Positions 1 through 5,762 of a DNA stretch of 5,762 nucleotides are shown in pieces. The translations under genes were made by a program, and so were the position numbers. The stretch spans positions 1 to 5,762 of the forward strand of contig QIGP01000297.1 in NCBI GenBank assembly GCA_003228965.1. The letters are read 5' to 3'. Numbering within the stretch: position 1 is the first letter of the stretch; each line of letters begins with the position of its first letter. The DNA comes from Gammaproteobacteria bacterium. GTDB lineage: Bacteria; Pseudomonadota; Gammaproteobacteria; Steroidobacterales; SZUA-146. The notes beneath the pieces were generated by a model. That model was not told where the DNA came from and did no database searches. It saw nothing but the letters and a program-made list of their open reading frames with translations.

Positions 1-286
1 GGCATATCGCACGGTGGCTGGGGGAAGGGCCCTCGTCTGCATGATATGAGGCATACACACTGCGTTCACTGTCTTAGGCGTTTGACCACAAAAGCTTTGC
101 TGTCTCTTGCCAGCTCGCCTTAGTTGACACCGCCTTGTATCCGATTCTTGTCCATCGGCTCACGGTTTCGCTACTCACTTCCTCCCCACGCTCGGTCACC
201 CTCACGCAGTTGTGATTCACTTCGCTCACTGTGGTCAGCTCGCGGAAGGACTTTCACCTCCAAGATCGCGCCCATGCTGGGCGCAC
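1..286 (-). mobile_element. Group II intron, probably class IIC, 5' portion (domain I), truncated by window edge
   Basis: Read on the minus strand from 286 downward, the sequence begins GTGCGCCCAGCATGGGCGC, a group II intron 5' end of the GUGYG type whose first bases fold into a 7-bp hairpin (268-274 with 278-284). It continues with GGAGGTGAAAGTCC, the same arrangement as the start of well-known class IIC introns such as the Oceanobacillus one (recalled from memory, not aligned). Further short hairpins typical of domain I follow, for example CCGAT/ATCGG at 141-145 and 154-158. No convincing protein is encoded here, as expected for domain I; the reverse transcriptase/maturase normally sits in domain IV, beyond the window. 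The 5' splice boundary is placed between 287 and 286. The intron lies on the same strand as the upstream operon and directly behind a terminator stem-loop, the preferred target of class IIC introns. The family call is firm. The subclass is an inference from the 5' sequence and the insertion site. Confidence 0.85.
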
Positions 287-315
287 AAAAGCAGCGACTG
301 AAACATCAGTCGCTG
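287..315 (-). terminator. Rho-independent terminator of the kinase-regulator-TonB operon; 5' exon of the intron
   Basis: On the minus strand, CAGCGACTGA (315-306) pairs perfectly with TCAGTCGCTG (301-292). This gives a 10-bp stem closed by a TGTT tetraloop, followed by C and TTTT (291-287). It starts 29 bp after the stop codon of the TonB-domain gene, where an operon terminator is expected. The T-tract is only four bases because the intron begins at 286. Before insertion the tract may have continued into what is now the 3' exon outside the window. The hairpin is also the likely recognition structure used by the intron for insertion. Confidence 0.85.
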
Positions 316-344
316 AGCAGGTGCTTAGTAAATGTAATAGAGGT

Positions 345-1835
345 CTATTCGGCGAGCTTAAACTGCACCATAGTCTCAGACCGTTGTGCAATAACCTGTC
401 CGTCCAACACGCGAGGCTCGAAGCGCCACTGCTCCACCGCACTAATTGCCGAGTTCGAGAAGTGCTTGGCAAGTCGCTCAGAAGACTCGATCACCTGGAG
501 GTCTTGGGTTGTACCGTCTTTAGTAACAGTGAACTCTACTTTAACCCAGCCTTCAATTGACCGCGTCATAGCGCGTTTTGGGTATTTAGGTGACACGCTC
601 TTTTCAACCTTGAAGCCGCCAACTGCAAATACTTTCTGCGATTCAATTGCTAACCACCGGTCACGTACGTCGGTTCTAGCCTGTGTTACCAAAGGTGTTG
701 CTATGCCTACACTGTCAGCGTCATCCAGTATATCCCGCGCTTCTTCAATGGCACCTACTTCCGCGAGGTCGTAAGCCTTCGAGGTCAGTTTCTGCACAAT
801 GCCACGCAATCCACGCTTGGCTTCGGAGTTGGTAGATTCAAGCGCTAACACCTGGTTGAACAACTCAAGCGCGTTATCGCCTTCGGGTTCAATCAACAGG
901 TTCTGATCAATTTTTGTTTTGGCAGATACTAAAAAGTCTTCAATTTGAGCACGTACCTGTTCTGCCGGGTCGATGGCTTGAATGGGCTCGGAGGATGCTG
1001 TTGGTACAATGCCGGTCGACGATACAGACCTGCCGGTTGATATAGGGGCCGATACCGATGCTACGGCATCAGGCGTTGAGCGAATATCTGTTTGGTCGTT
1101 GTATCGGTTGTTGTTAAACACAGCCACCGACTCAGTCGTTGGAATGTTTTGAGGTTCCTGTCTACTTTGAGCAAGAACCAGCGCCTCGGACGCGACGCTT
1201 TCACGATCTTTACGCGTTTGCGCAATGGTCACAATAGCGGAATTGATGCGACCTGGGTCTGCGTCTGGAATTAAACGCAAACTTTTGGCAATGCTCTCAG
1301 CTTTATCAAGCTCTCCGTTCGCTATCGACTGGTCCATCACAGCAAACATAGCGTCTGACTTTTCGATCAGTCGCTGTTGCAAGCCGAGTACGGCGTCTGA
1401 ACCAGCTTCAATTTTATTTAGCGCCTTAATACGTTGTACTACCTGATCGTAGTCACCCTTACCCATCATCTCTTCGGCTTCGTCGACAAGCTGAATGGAG
1501 ATAAGCTGCATACCCGCTTTCGCGCGAGCGTTTTCCGGTTCCTGTTGCAGCACCTGGCGATAGAAATCGACGGCTGCTCCCTCTTGGTCACCGGTGAGCT
1601 GTCCAGACTGAAACGCCATTTCGGCCATTTGCAGCGCCGTATCAACAGGGATTGTCTCAGGTTCGCGAGTCAAACTATTTGTTGGTGCTGAACCTGGCGC
1701 AGTAGTAGCGACTTGCGTGTTTTCAATCACTTCGTCGCTTGTGCTGTTCAGGAACACCCACGCGCCACCGACCACAGCTAGCAAGCCTGCGACAATCACG
1801 GCAACCTGGACTGATGAATCTCTGCTGTTTGGCAT
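345..1835 (-). CDS. Membrane-anchored TPR-like protein with C-terminal TonB domain
   Basis: The protein has 496 residues. It has a short cytoplasmic N-terminus, one membrane segment at about residues 9-29 and a periplasmic remainder. Residues 64-225 and 288-400 are helical TPR-like regions that resemble each other, separated by a Ser/Thr/Pro-rich linker (about 226-288). Residues 405-496 form a TonB C-terminal domain: the Y418-P419 motif after a short strand, then W430-V-K-V-E-F-T-V with K439-D-G, and Q469-W-R-F-E-P near the end. This domain in TonB contacts the TonB box of outer-membrane receptors; here the partner is unknown. Unlike classical TonB there is no long Pro/Lys-rich spacer, and no exbB/exbD is visible nearby. 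The ATG start has AAGGAAG four bases upstream and lies 22 bp after the response regulator stop, so co-translation in one operon is likely. The domain calls are solid; a role as energy transducer is not shown. It could instead be a structural or signalling partner of the two-component system. Confidence 0.93.
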   Translation of the reverse strand: MPNSRDSSVQVAVIVAGLLAVVGGAWVFLNSTSDEVIENTQVATTAPGSAPTNSLTREPETIPVDTALQMAEMAFQSGQLTGDQEGAAVDFYRQVLQQEPENARAKAGMQLISIQLVDEAEEMMGKGDYDQVVQRIKALNKIEAGSDAVLGLQQRLIEKSDAMFAVMDQSIANGELDKAESIAKSLRLIPDADPGRINSAIVTIAQTRKDRESVASEALVLAQSRQEPQNIPTTESVAVFNNNRYNDQTDIRSTPDAVASVSAPISTGRSVSSTGIVPTASSEPIQAIDPAEQVRAQIEDFLVSAKTKIDQNLLIEPEGDNALELFNQVLALESTNSEAKRGLRGIVQKLTSKAYDLAEVGAIEEARDILDDADSVGIATPLVTQARTDVRDRWLAIESQKVFAVGGFKVEKSVSPKYPKRAMTRSIEGWVKVEFTVTKDGTTQDLQVIESSERLAKHFSNSAISAVEQWRFEPRVLDGQVIAQRSETMVQFKLAE

Positions 1836-1839
1836 TATA

Positions 1840-1846
1840 CTTCCTT
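1840..1846 (-). promoter_or_regulatory. Ribosome binding site of the TonB-domain gene
   Basis: AAGGAAG on the minus strand, ending four bases before the ATG at 1835-1833, is a strong Shine-Dalgarno match within the 22-bp gap after the regulator stop. It fixes the start just before the membrane segment. Confidence 0.75.
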
Positions 1847-1857
1847 ACCTTTGAATT

Positions 1858-3372
1858 TTAAGGCGTTTTACGTGACCACAGTCCGCGTACGCGGCCCAGG
1901 CCATTTATTAACCGACCAATTGAAGCCGGTAACTTACTGCTGTCTTTCGTTTTTACAACCTGGTGACGTGTAACCATGTCCGGGTTGTCTCTCAGTTGAA
2001 GGTGTTTTTTTATCGCTTCGCGAACGTGACGTTTACACGCCGTTGAACTCATCGGCTTGTCGATCATACGAAATACCTGACCGTGGTTGATTAGACGAAC
2101 CATCAGTTCAGCATCGCGATGTTGACTAGCCACCATTGTCACCATCTCGGGCACTTTCTGTTTAAGCTGTGCGGCAAGCTGTTCAATAACTTCTGGGTCT
2201 TCGCTAACGTCGGTAATGAGTACGGCAGGTGCAATTTTTTGGATGCCGTGCATCAGTCGAGCAATGTTGCTCGCCTGGAATGTATAGAAATAGTCTTGTA
2301 GCGCCCGACCTATGCTCTTGGCAAACTGCTCATCGGACGTAAATACAATGACTGATACTTTGTATTTACCGGTGCCGACCAGTTTGACCGGGTTGGTTTC
2401 GATTTTTTTTACTTGTTCAGGGGCTTCTAACGTCGCGGCCACATCGAGCACGGCCGTAGTACCACCAAAATCGGCTGGAGAACTCGAACCGACCACTTCA
2501 TGAGAGTCACCACTCAAGACAATTTCGACGCCCTTCTCACCCTGAAACTCTTTCGGCAATACAGCAGTCGACGCATGTTCAACGTCAGATGGCCGCACAG
2601 TTTTGATCAAATCAGATTCGGCATCATCGAGAATCGCAGTCGCATCAAAGGCAGTCGCCTCATCTTCGGCCAGCGCTTCGGTTTCTTCTGCGTCATCGCC
2701 TAGCAACATGGCTGCTGAATTGGCAAGAACCGGATCCGATGACCGCCTGGACTCGGCTTTCGCAGCTTCGGCATGCGCTTTGGCTTGCTTCGCCTCAAAA
2801 TCCGGGTCGTCGTTCAGAACCATCGTGCTTGAAAAATCGATGGTCGAATCAATATCTACTTCACCGTCGGGTAATCCGGCTACGCTCGTGTCTACGCCGC
2901 TTGCTGCAATCGCGTCGAGAAAACTGTCATCATCTGGATCGACGCTGACAGCCCCGCTGGTTTCTATGGCTATTTCTGTAGCAAGTTTAATGGTGCCGCG
3001 AAGCTCTTCGGCCGCGCACGGCTTGCTGAGAAAGCGAAAGACTTCGCCGTCGTTCATGGCGCCTTCTATGGCCTCAAGGTCGGCGTAGCCTGTAAGTAAA
3101 ATTCGTACAGTGTCGGGCGATGATCTCTTTACGGCGGTAAGCACTTCAACACCTGTCATGATGGGCATGCGCTGGTCAGCAACGACAACATCGATGTCAT
3201 TTTCATCGATGATCTTTAATGCCTCGTCCCCACGCGTTGTCAAGAACAGGTTGTAGTCGCGACGAAACATCGCGCGCATGCTGTTCAGCACTCGTTTTTC
3301 GTCGTCCACAAACAGCACGCTGGGTTTCCCGGTCTTTGCTGCGGGTTTTCGGGTTGCTTCTGCTACGCTCAT
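1858..3372 (-). CDS. Response regulator with two receiver domains and a long acidic linker, no output domain
   Basis: The protein has 504 residues. The first receiver domain (about 17-130) has the full set of conserved residues: acidic pair D23/D24, phospho-acceptor D66 in VVVADQRMP, T94 in ILLTGYAD and K117 in FLSKP. This variant resembles receivers of RpfG- and HupR-type regulators. Residues about 140-335 form a low-complexity, Asp/Glu/Ala/Ser-rich linker, probably disordered, with repeated T-x-(V/I)-L motifs at T183, T245, T269 and T306. A second, divergent receiver-like domain (about 338-450) keeps D347, D388, S416 and K439 in matching places. A basic tail (about 451-504) follows. No helix-turn-helix, GGDEF, EAL, HD-GYP or other output domain is visible, so it presumably acts by protein contact. 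The ATG lies 14 bp after the kinase stop, and its Shine-Dalgarno is weak (CGGAT, or AGAGAT further up), suggesting translation coupled to the kinase. It is the likely phosphorylation partner of that kinase. Its downstream target is unknown. Confidence 0.93.
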   Translation of the reverse strand: MSVAEATRKPAAKTGKPSVLFVDDEKRVLNSMRAMFRRDYNLFLTTRGDEALKIIDENDIDVVVADQRMPIMTGVEVLTAVKRSSPDTVRILLTGYADLEAIEGAMNDGEVFRFLSKPCAAEELRGTIKLATEIAIETSGAVSVDPDDDSFLDAIAASGVDTSVAGLPDGEVDIDSTIDFSSTMVLNDDPDFEAKQAKAHAEAAKAESRRSSDPVLANSAAMLLGDDAEETEALAEDEATAFDATAILDDAESDLIKTVRPSDVEHASTAVLPKEFQGEKGVEIVLSGDSHEVVGSSSPADFGGTTAVLDVAATLEAPEQVKKIETNPVKLVGTGKYKVSVIVFTSDEQFAKSIGRALQDYFYTFQASNIARLMHGIQKIAPAVLITDVSEDPEVIEQLAAQLKQKVPEMVTMVASQHRDAELMVRLINHGQVFRMIDKPMSSTACKRHVREAIKKHLQLRDNPDMVTRHQVVKTKDSSKLPASIGRLINGLGRVRGLWSRKTP

Positions 3373-3386
3373 AATATCCGTTATCT

Positions 3387-5276
3387 CTAGCTAACTAAGG
3401 CAAAGTCCACTACGCCTGCTTTTAATTCTTCACCTACGGCTTTAAAGTCAACCTGATCGTCGAACGTTTCGCTCGTGTCAAACATATCGTTGTCCCCCAC
3501 CCCCGACGCGCTGTCATTATCTTTAACAACCACTTTGTGCGGCAACAAGATAGTGAAAGTTGAACCCACGCCGACTTCTGACTCAATGTCCAGCCGTCCG
3601 TTGTGGGAGCGCAAAATTTCTTCACAAATTGATAGCCCAAGACCGGTACCCGTTCCCACTTCTTTGGTGGTGAAAAACGGATCGCGAATCTTCGACATGA
3701 TTTCGTCTGGAATACCACAGCCGTTGTCCGCAACAGCAACGGAAACAAAGCCGTTGTCCGACGAAGTTGTAATGGTAATGTCGCCACCCTCGTCCATGGA
3801 TTGAGCAGCGTTGTTGATCAAATTCAGAAAAATCTGGTTAATTTGCGAGGGCGAACAAGACACCGACGGCACTTCGTTCAGGTGCTGAATAACATTCACT
3901 TTCGACTTCAATACGTTCTTTGCAATCACCAAAGTACGTTTAACTCCGTCGTTCACATTGAACGAGTCAACGGGGGCTCTGTCCAGGCGACTAAAGTCTT
4001 TCAGTCCTTGCGCCAGGATAGTGAGTTCTTCAAGGCCTTCAATGTTGTCGTTAGTAAGGTCGACAAGTTCTTCAAGATCGACTTTAATTTCTTCTCTAAT
4101 CAAAACCGTCTTAAGCTGCTGCAAACCTTTAACGTAGCGTTTACGAATAACTTCTTTGTCTTCGGCCGGGCTTGCCCGGGGTACCAGCTTGTCGTGACAC
4201 AGCTGAATAAATTTGCCCACGCGGTTTAGCGTTTCTTTAATCAGCGTCTGATTACTTTGCAGGTACAGAAGCGGCGTATTAATTTCGTGGCTAATGCCAG
4301 CCACAAGCTGACCAAGTGAAGACATTTTTTCTGCCTGCACCAGCTGAACCTGAGACTCTTTCAGTTCGTCGAACGCTTTTTCCAGATCTTTGGTACGTTT
4401 TTCAACACGGGCTTCCAGGCTTAGGTTGACGTCTTTAAGCTCATCGTTAACGTCGTTTATTTCGCTGTAGCTGTTTTGCAGTCTGAAGCCTAACAAGCCC
4501 AGGCCACCAAACAAAAGGACACTGAAAATATTCAGCAGTGTTTGAGAATTTTGTACTTTGAGTGTGCGCTGGGCGTGTTCAGAGTTGATGGTGTTACGCA
4601 GCGTAATGGCAGTACCGGCAAAAGGTACGGCTTGCAGCTCACTCCAGACGGTCTCAACGGTGTCGCGACCCCAGCGTACTCGTTCAATTGCATCGACCAT
4701 GCTAACCATAGAGCTACTGAGCAAGTCGCTGTTGTTCTTCAGGCCTTCGAGCATCGCGTCGATTTCAGTAACGTTCGAAGAGGAGCCAGGTGTTCCGTAG
4801 GTCAGTGTTTTCAGCAGTAGCTTGTAGACCGAACGCGATTCGACCGCGTAACCAGCCGCATTCAGTTTTTGCACTTCGTTGGGTCCGTAATCGCGGATAA
4901 GTTTAAGTGCGCTACCAATCGAGTTTTGCTGGGTTTCAACATCGTTCGATAATTCGACAACTTTCTTAAGCTGGTTTTCAAACAAGGCTTTGGCGACGTC
5001 TGTACTTACGGTCGAAGAAACAATAGCCTCTCTGTTCGCATTCAGGCGACTACGCATCAAAGCCACGCCAGTACCGGTGGGTCGGCCATCTCGACGAGCA
5101 GCCGATAGCTGATCGAGCAGGCTCTCGTAGTTAGCCGCACTTTGGTCAATCAGACTGATTGTTTGGTAGTGGTTGTTGTAGTCGTTTACATCAACTGACT
5201 TCGAACTGTGAATTAGGGCTGCCAGTACGACGACCGCAAAGGCCGAGGTAATTATGGCGATCCATACTTTTGACAC
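3387..5276 (-). CDS. Membrane-bound sensor histidine kinase
   Basis: The protein has 629 residues. A first membrane helix spans about 5-24 and a second about 246-266. Between them lies a mostly helical periplasmic sensor region of about 220 residues that may belong to the DAHL type (a guess from its helical pattern). A coiled coil (about 268-318) leads into the HisKA domain, with phospho-acceptor H330 in GISHEINTPL. The dimerisation domain has a longer second helix region (about 350-430), as in the EINxPL kinases. The HATPase domain shows an N-box (N485, N488, N489), a G1 box D517-N-G-C-G-I, an F-box D532-P-F-F-T-T-K and a G2 box GTGTGLGLSI at 541-550, so it should bind ATP and be active. An acidic tail of about 50 residues (581-629) follows. 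It starts with GTG, chosen because GGAG lies six bases upstream and the membrane helix follows at once. It is the first gene of the operon, followed 14 bp later by the response regulator. The ligand cannot be inferred. Confidence 0.95.
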   Translation of the reverse strand: MSKVWIAIITSAFAVVVLAALIHSSKSVDVNDYNNHYQTISLIDQSAANYESLLDQLSAARRDGRPTGTGVALMRSRLNANREAIVSSTVSTDVAKALFENQLKKVVELSNDVETQQNSIGSALKLIRDYGPNEVQKLNAAGYAVESRSVYKLLLKTLTYGTPGSSSNVTEIDAMLEGLKNNSDLLSSSMVSMVDAIERVRWGRDTVETVWSELQAVPFAGTAITLRNTINSEHAQRTLKVQNSQTLLNIFSVLLFGGLGLLGFRLQNSYSEINDVNDELKDVNLSLEARVEKRTKDLEKAFDELKESQVQLVQAEKMSSLGQLVAGISHEINTPLLYLQSNQTLIKETLNRVGKFIQLCHDKLVPRASPAEDKEVIRKRYVKGLQQLKTVLIREEIKVDLEELVDLTNDNIEGLEELTILAQGLKDFSRLDRAPVDSFNVNDGVKRTLVIAKNVLKSKVNVIQHLNEVPSVSCSPSQINQIFLNLINNAAQSMDEGGDITITTSSDNGFVSVAVADNGCGIPDEIMSKIRDPFFTTKEVGTGTGLGLSICEEILRSHNGRLDIESEVGVGSTFTILLPHKVVVKDNDSASGVGDNDMFDTSETFDDQVDFKAVGEELKAGVVDFALVS

Positions 5277-5282
5277 GATTTG

Positions 5283-5286
5283 CTCC
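5283..5286 (-). promoter_or_regulatory. Ribosome binding site deciding the GTG start of the kinase
   Basis: GGAG on the minus strand is separated by six bases from the GTG at 5276-5274. No ATG with a comparable site precedes it in frame. The protein then begins Met-Ser-Lys directly before the first membrane helix, which supports the GTG start. Confidence 0.65.
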
Positions 5287-5341
5287 AGACTTCCTTCTTT
5301 AGACGGGAAAAAGTACCAGTGGAGCCCAAATCAATCCGTGA

Positions 5342-5378
5342 CCCGGTTCTCGCTTGCAAAAAGCCAGTGAAAACCGGG
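5342..5378 (-). promoter_or_regulatory. Stem-loop in the untranslated leader of the kinase gene
   Basis: On the minus strand, CCCGGTTTTC (5378-5369) pairs with GAGAACCGGG (5351-5342), giving a 10-bp stem with one G-U pair. The 17-nt loop can itself form a small GCTT/AAGC hairpin. The wobble pairs only in minus-strand RNA; on the plus strand the same position would be a C-A mismatch. No T-tract follows, so it is not an ordinary intrinsic terminator. It lies about 65 bp upstream of the kinase start. It may affect mRNA stability or leader control; the function is unknown. Confidence 0.5.
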
Positions 5379-5390
5379 AGAAAGAACGTG

Positions 5391-5420
5391 TTTATAAACG
5401 GGCAAGTAAATCTGTTCTAA
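5391..5420 (-). promoter_or_regulatory. Candidate sigma70-type promoter for the operon
   Basis: On the minus strand, TTAGAA (5420-5415) and TATAAA (5396-5391) are separated by 18 bp. The -10 box matches 5 of 6 consensus positions and the -35 box 4 of 6. Transcription would start near 5384, leaving a leader of about 108 nt that begins just before the stem-loop at 5378-5342. The surrounding DNA is AT-rich, so chance matches are likely and this assignment is tentative. Confidence 0.3.
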
Positions 5421-5512
5421 CTCTTAATGCACGCTAACACCTTAAGTTTAAACGCAATATGTTAAGTACGCTGAAACGCAACAATAGATAGGGAAACCCT
5501 GATGTTGGCTGC

Positions 5513-5534
5513 TTGCCACACATGTCAGTGGCAA
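5513..5534. repeat. Perfect 7-bp inverted repeat with 8-bp spacer (possible operator)
   Basis: TTGCCAC and GTGGCAA flank an 8-bp centre containing the palindrome ACATGT. The repeat lies about 90 bp upstream of the candidate promoter -35 box and about 110 bp after the ntrC stop. No T-tract follows in the minus direction, so it does not look like the ntrC terminator. It could be a binding site for a dimeric regulator. The regulator is unknown. Confidence 0.35.
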
Positions 5535-5645
5535 AATTGTGACGAATTACCATAGCGAACCAGGTAACTACCCAAGTCGTACCAACATAAAACGGGATTG
5601 TTTTTCGAATTTATCACTCACCAGGACACGTTTTGCAAATGTGCG

Positions 5646-5762
5646 CTATTTAATACCCAAATCTTTGATTTTACGGGTTAGCGTATTGCGTCCCCACCCC
5701 AGCAATTCGGCCGCTTTTTGACGGCGACCACCCGTTTGCGCCAGTGCTACATTGATGAGTGT
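5646..5762 (-). CDS. glnG: NtrC (nitrogen regulation protein NR(I)), C-terminal 38 codons, partial
   Basis: The minus-strand frame from the window edge to the TAG at 5648-5646 encodes 38 residues ending LLGWGRNTLTRKIKDLGIK. This nearly matches the end of enterobacterial NtrC and is diagnostic for that protein. The fragment is the Fis-type helix-turn-helix: an Ala-rich first helix, then the GGRRQKAAELLGWGRNTLTRKIK turn and recognition helix that binds NtrC enhancer sites. The receiver and sigma54-activating AAA+ domains lie outside the window. NtrC activates nitrogen-assimilation promoters with sigma54 when phosphorylated by NtrB (GlnL), whose gene is normally just upstream. A gap of 369 bp separates it from the kinase operon, so the two are probably separate units. 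The reading frame is intact up to the edge. Confidence 0.95.
   Translation of the reverse strand, partial: TLINVALAQTGGRRQKAAELLGWGRNTLTRKIKDLGIK

Larger units (their letters stand above)
5277..5645. other. Intergenic region between ntrC and the kinase operon
   Basis: I see no credible gene in these 369 bp on either strand. They hold the kinase leader with its stem-loop, a tentative promoter, the inverted repeat at 5513-5534 and a small AGGG/CCCT hairpin at 5490-5500. No clear Rho-independent terminator for ntrC is visible. Readthrough from ntrC into the operon, or Rho-dependent ending, therefore cannot be excluded. I looked for a sigma54 promoter (GG and GC 12 bp apart), which would fit an ntrC neighbourhood, and found none convincing. 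Confidence 0.7.

Noticed and set aside
86..100. GCTTTTGTG occurs both at the intron insertion junction and inside the intron (minus strand)
   Set aside because: A 9-base match in a short region can arise by chance. Without a folded intron model it cannot be assigned as EBS1 or as a secondary target.
124..774. Plus-strand open frame of 216 codons
   Set aside because: It lies antisense to the intron, the terminator and the TonB-domain coding region. Its Ser/Arg/Thr-rich, low-complexity translation has no recognisable domain, and it crosses the intron boundary.
2603..3088. Plus-strand open frame of 161 codons, rich in Ser and Ala
   Set aside because: It is the antisense shadow of the acidic Ala/Asp/Glu/Ser linker and first receiver of the response regulator. 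Its composition follows from the codons of that gene.
5352..5368. TGGC...TTGCA resembling a sigma54 promoter within the leader hairpin loop
   Set aside because: The GG and GC elements are 8 bp apart instead of 12, which is incompatible with sigma54 recognition.
5535..5645. Search for an intrinsic terminator after ntrC
   Set aside because: Only short imperfect pairings, such as TTACC/GGTAA with an 11-base loop, were found, none followed by a T-tract.
5539..5721. Plus-strand open frame of 60 codons overlapping the intergenic region and ntrC
   Set aside because: It runs antisense into the conserved NtrC C-terminus, has no Shine-Dalgarno sequence and no recognisable protein features.

Overview
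The window comes from a bacterial chromosome, most likely a gammaproteobacterium. The fragment at the right edge is the C-terminus of a proteobacterial NtrC (nitrogen regulator I), and the genes have ordinary proteobacterial start sites and roughly balanced base composition. I cannot name the genus. Every gene I can support lies on the minus strand, so the window is best read from right to left.

Layout in the direction of transcription: (1) 5762-5646, the last 38 codons of an ntrC/glnG gene, cut by the window edge. (2) 5645-5277, a 369-bp intergenic region with a tentative sigma70-type promoter, two inverted repeats and the leader of the next gene. (3) 5276-3387, a membrane-bound sensor histidine kinase with a helical periplasmic region. 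(4) 3372-1858, a response regulator with two receiver domains joined by a long, acidic, probably disordered linker and no DNA-binding or enzymatic output domain. (5) 1835-345, a single-pass membrane protein with duplicated TPR-like repeats and a C-terminal TonB domain. (6) 315-287, a strong stem-loop followed by a short T-tract, the intrinsic terminator of the operon. (7) 286-1, the 5' part of a group II intron, probably class IIC (bacterial class C), inserted immediately after the terminator T-tract and running off the left edge before its reverse transcriptase/maturase gene.

The three middle genes are separated by only 14 and 22 bp and end at one terminator, so they almost certainly form one operon. 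The simplest reading is a signalling chain. The kinase senses something in the periplasm or membrane and phosphorylates the first receiver domain of the regulator. The regulator then acts through protein-protein contacts rather than DNA binding. The TonB/TPR protein is a periplasm-facing partner or effector. No exbB/exbD or TonB-dependent receptor is visible, so classical energy transduction is not shown. The linker of the regulator repeats a short Thr-x-(Val/Ile)-Leu motif at least four times. This resembles phospho-threonine docking peptides and is the most unusual protein-level signal here.

The clearest mobile-DNA story is the intron. Its start (GTGCGCCCAGCATGGGCGC) and following domain I sequence look like class IIC introns, and its position directly behind a terminator hairpin is the known target preference of that class.
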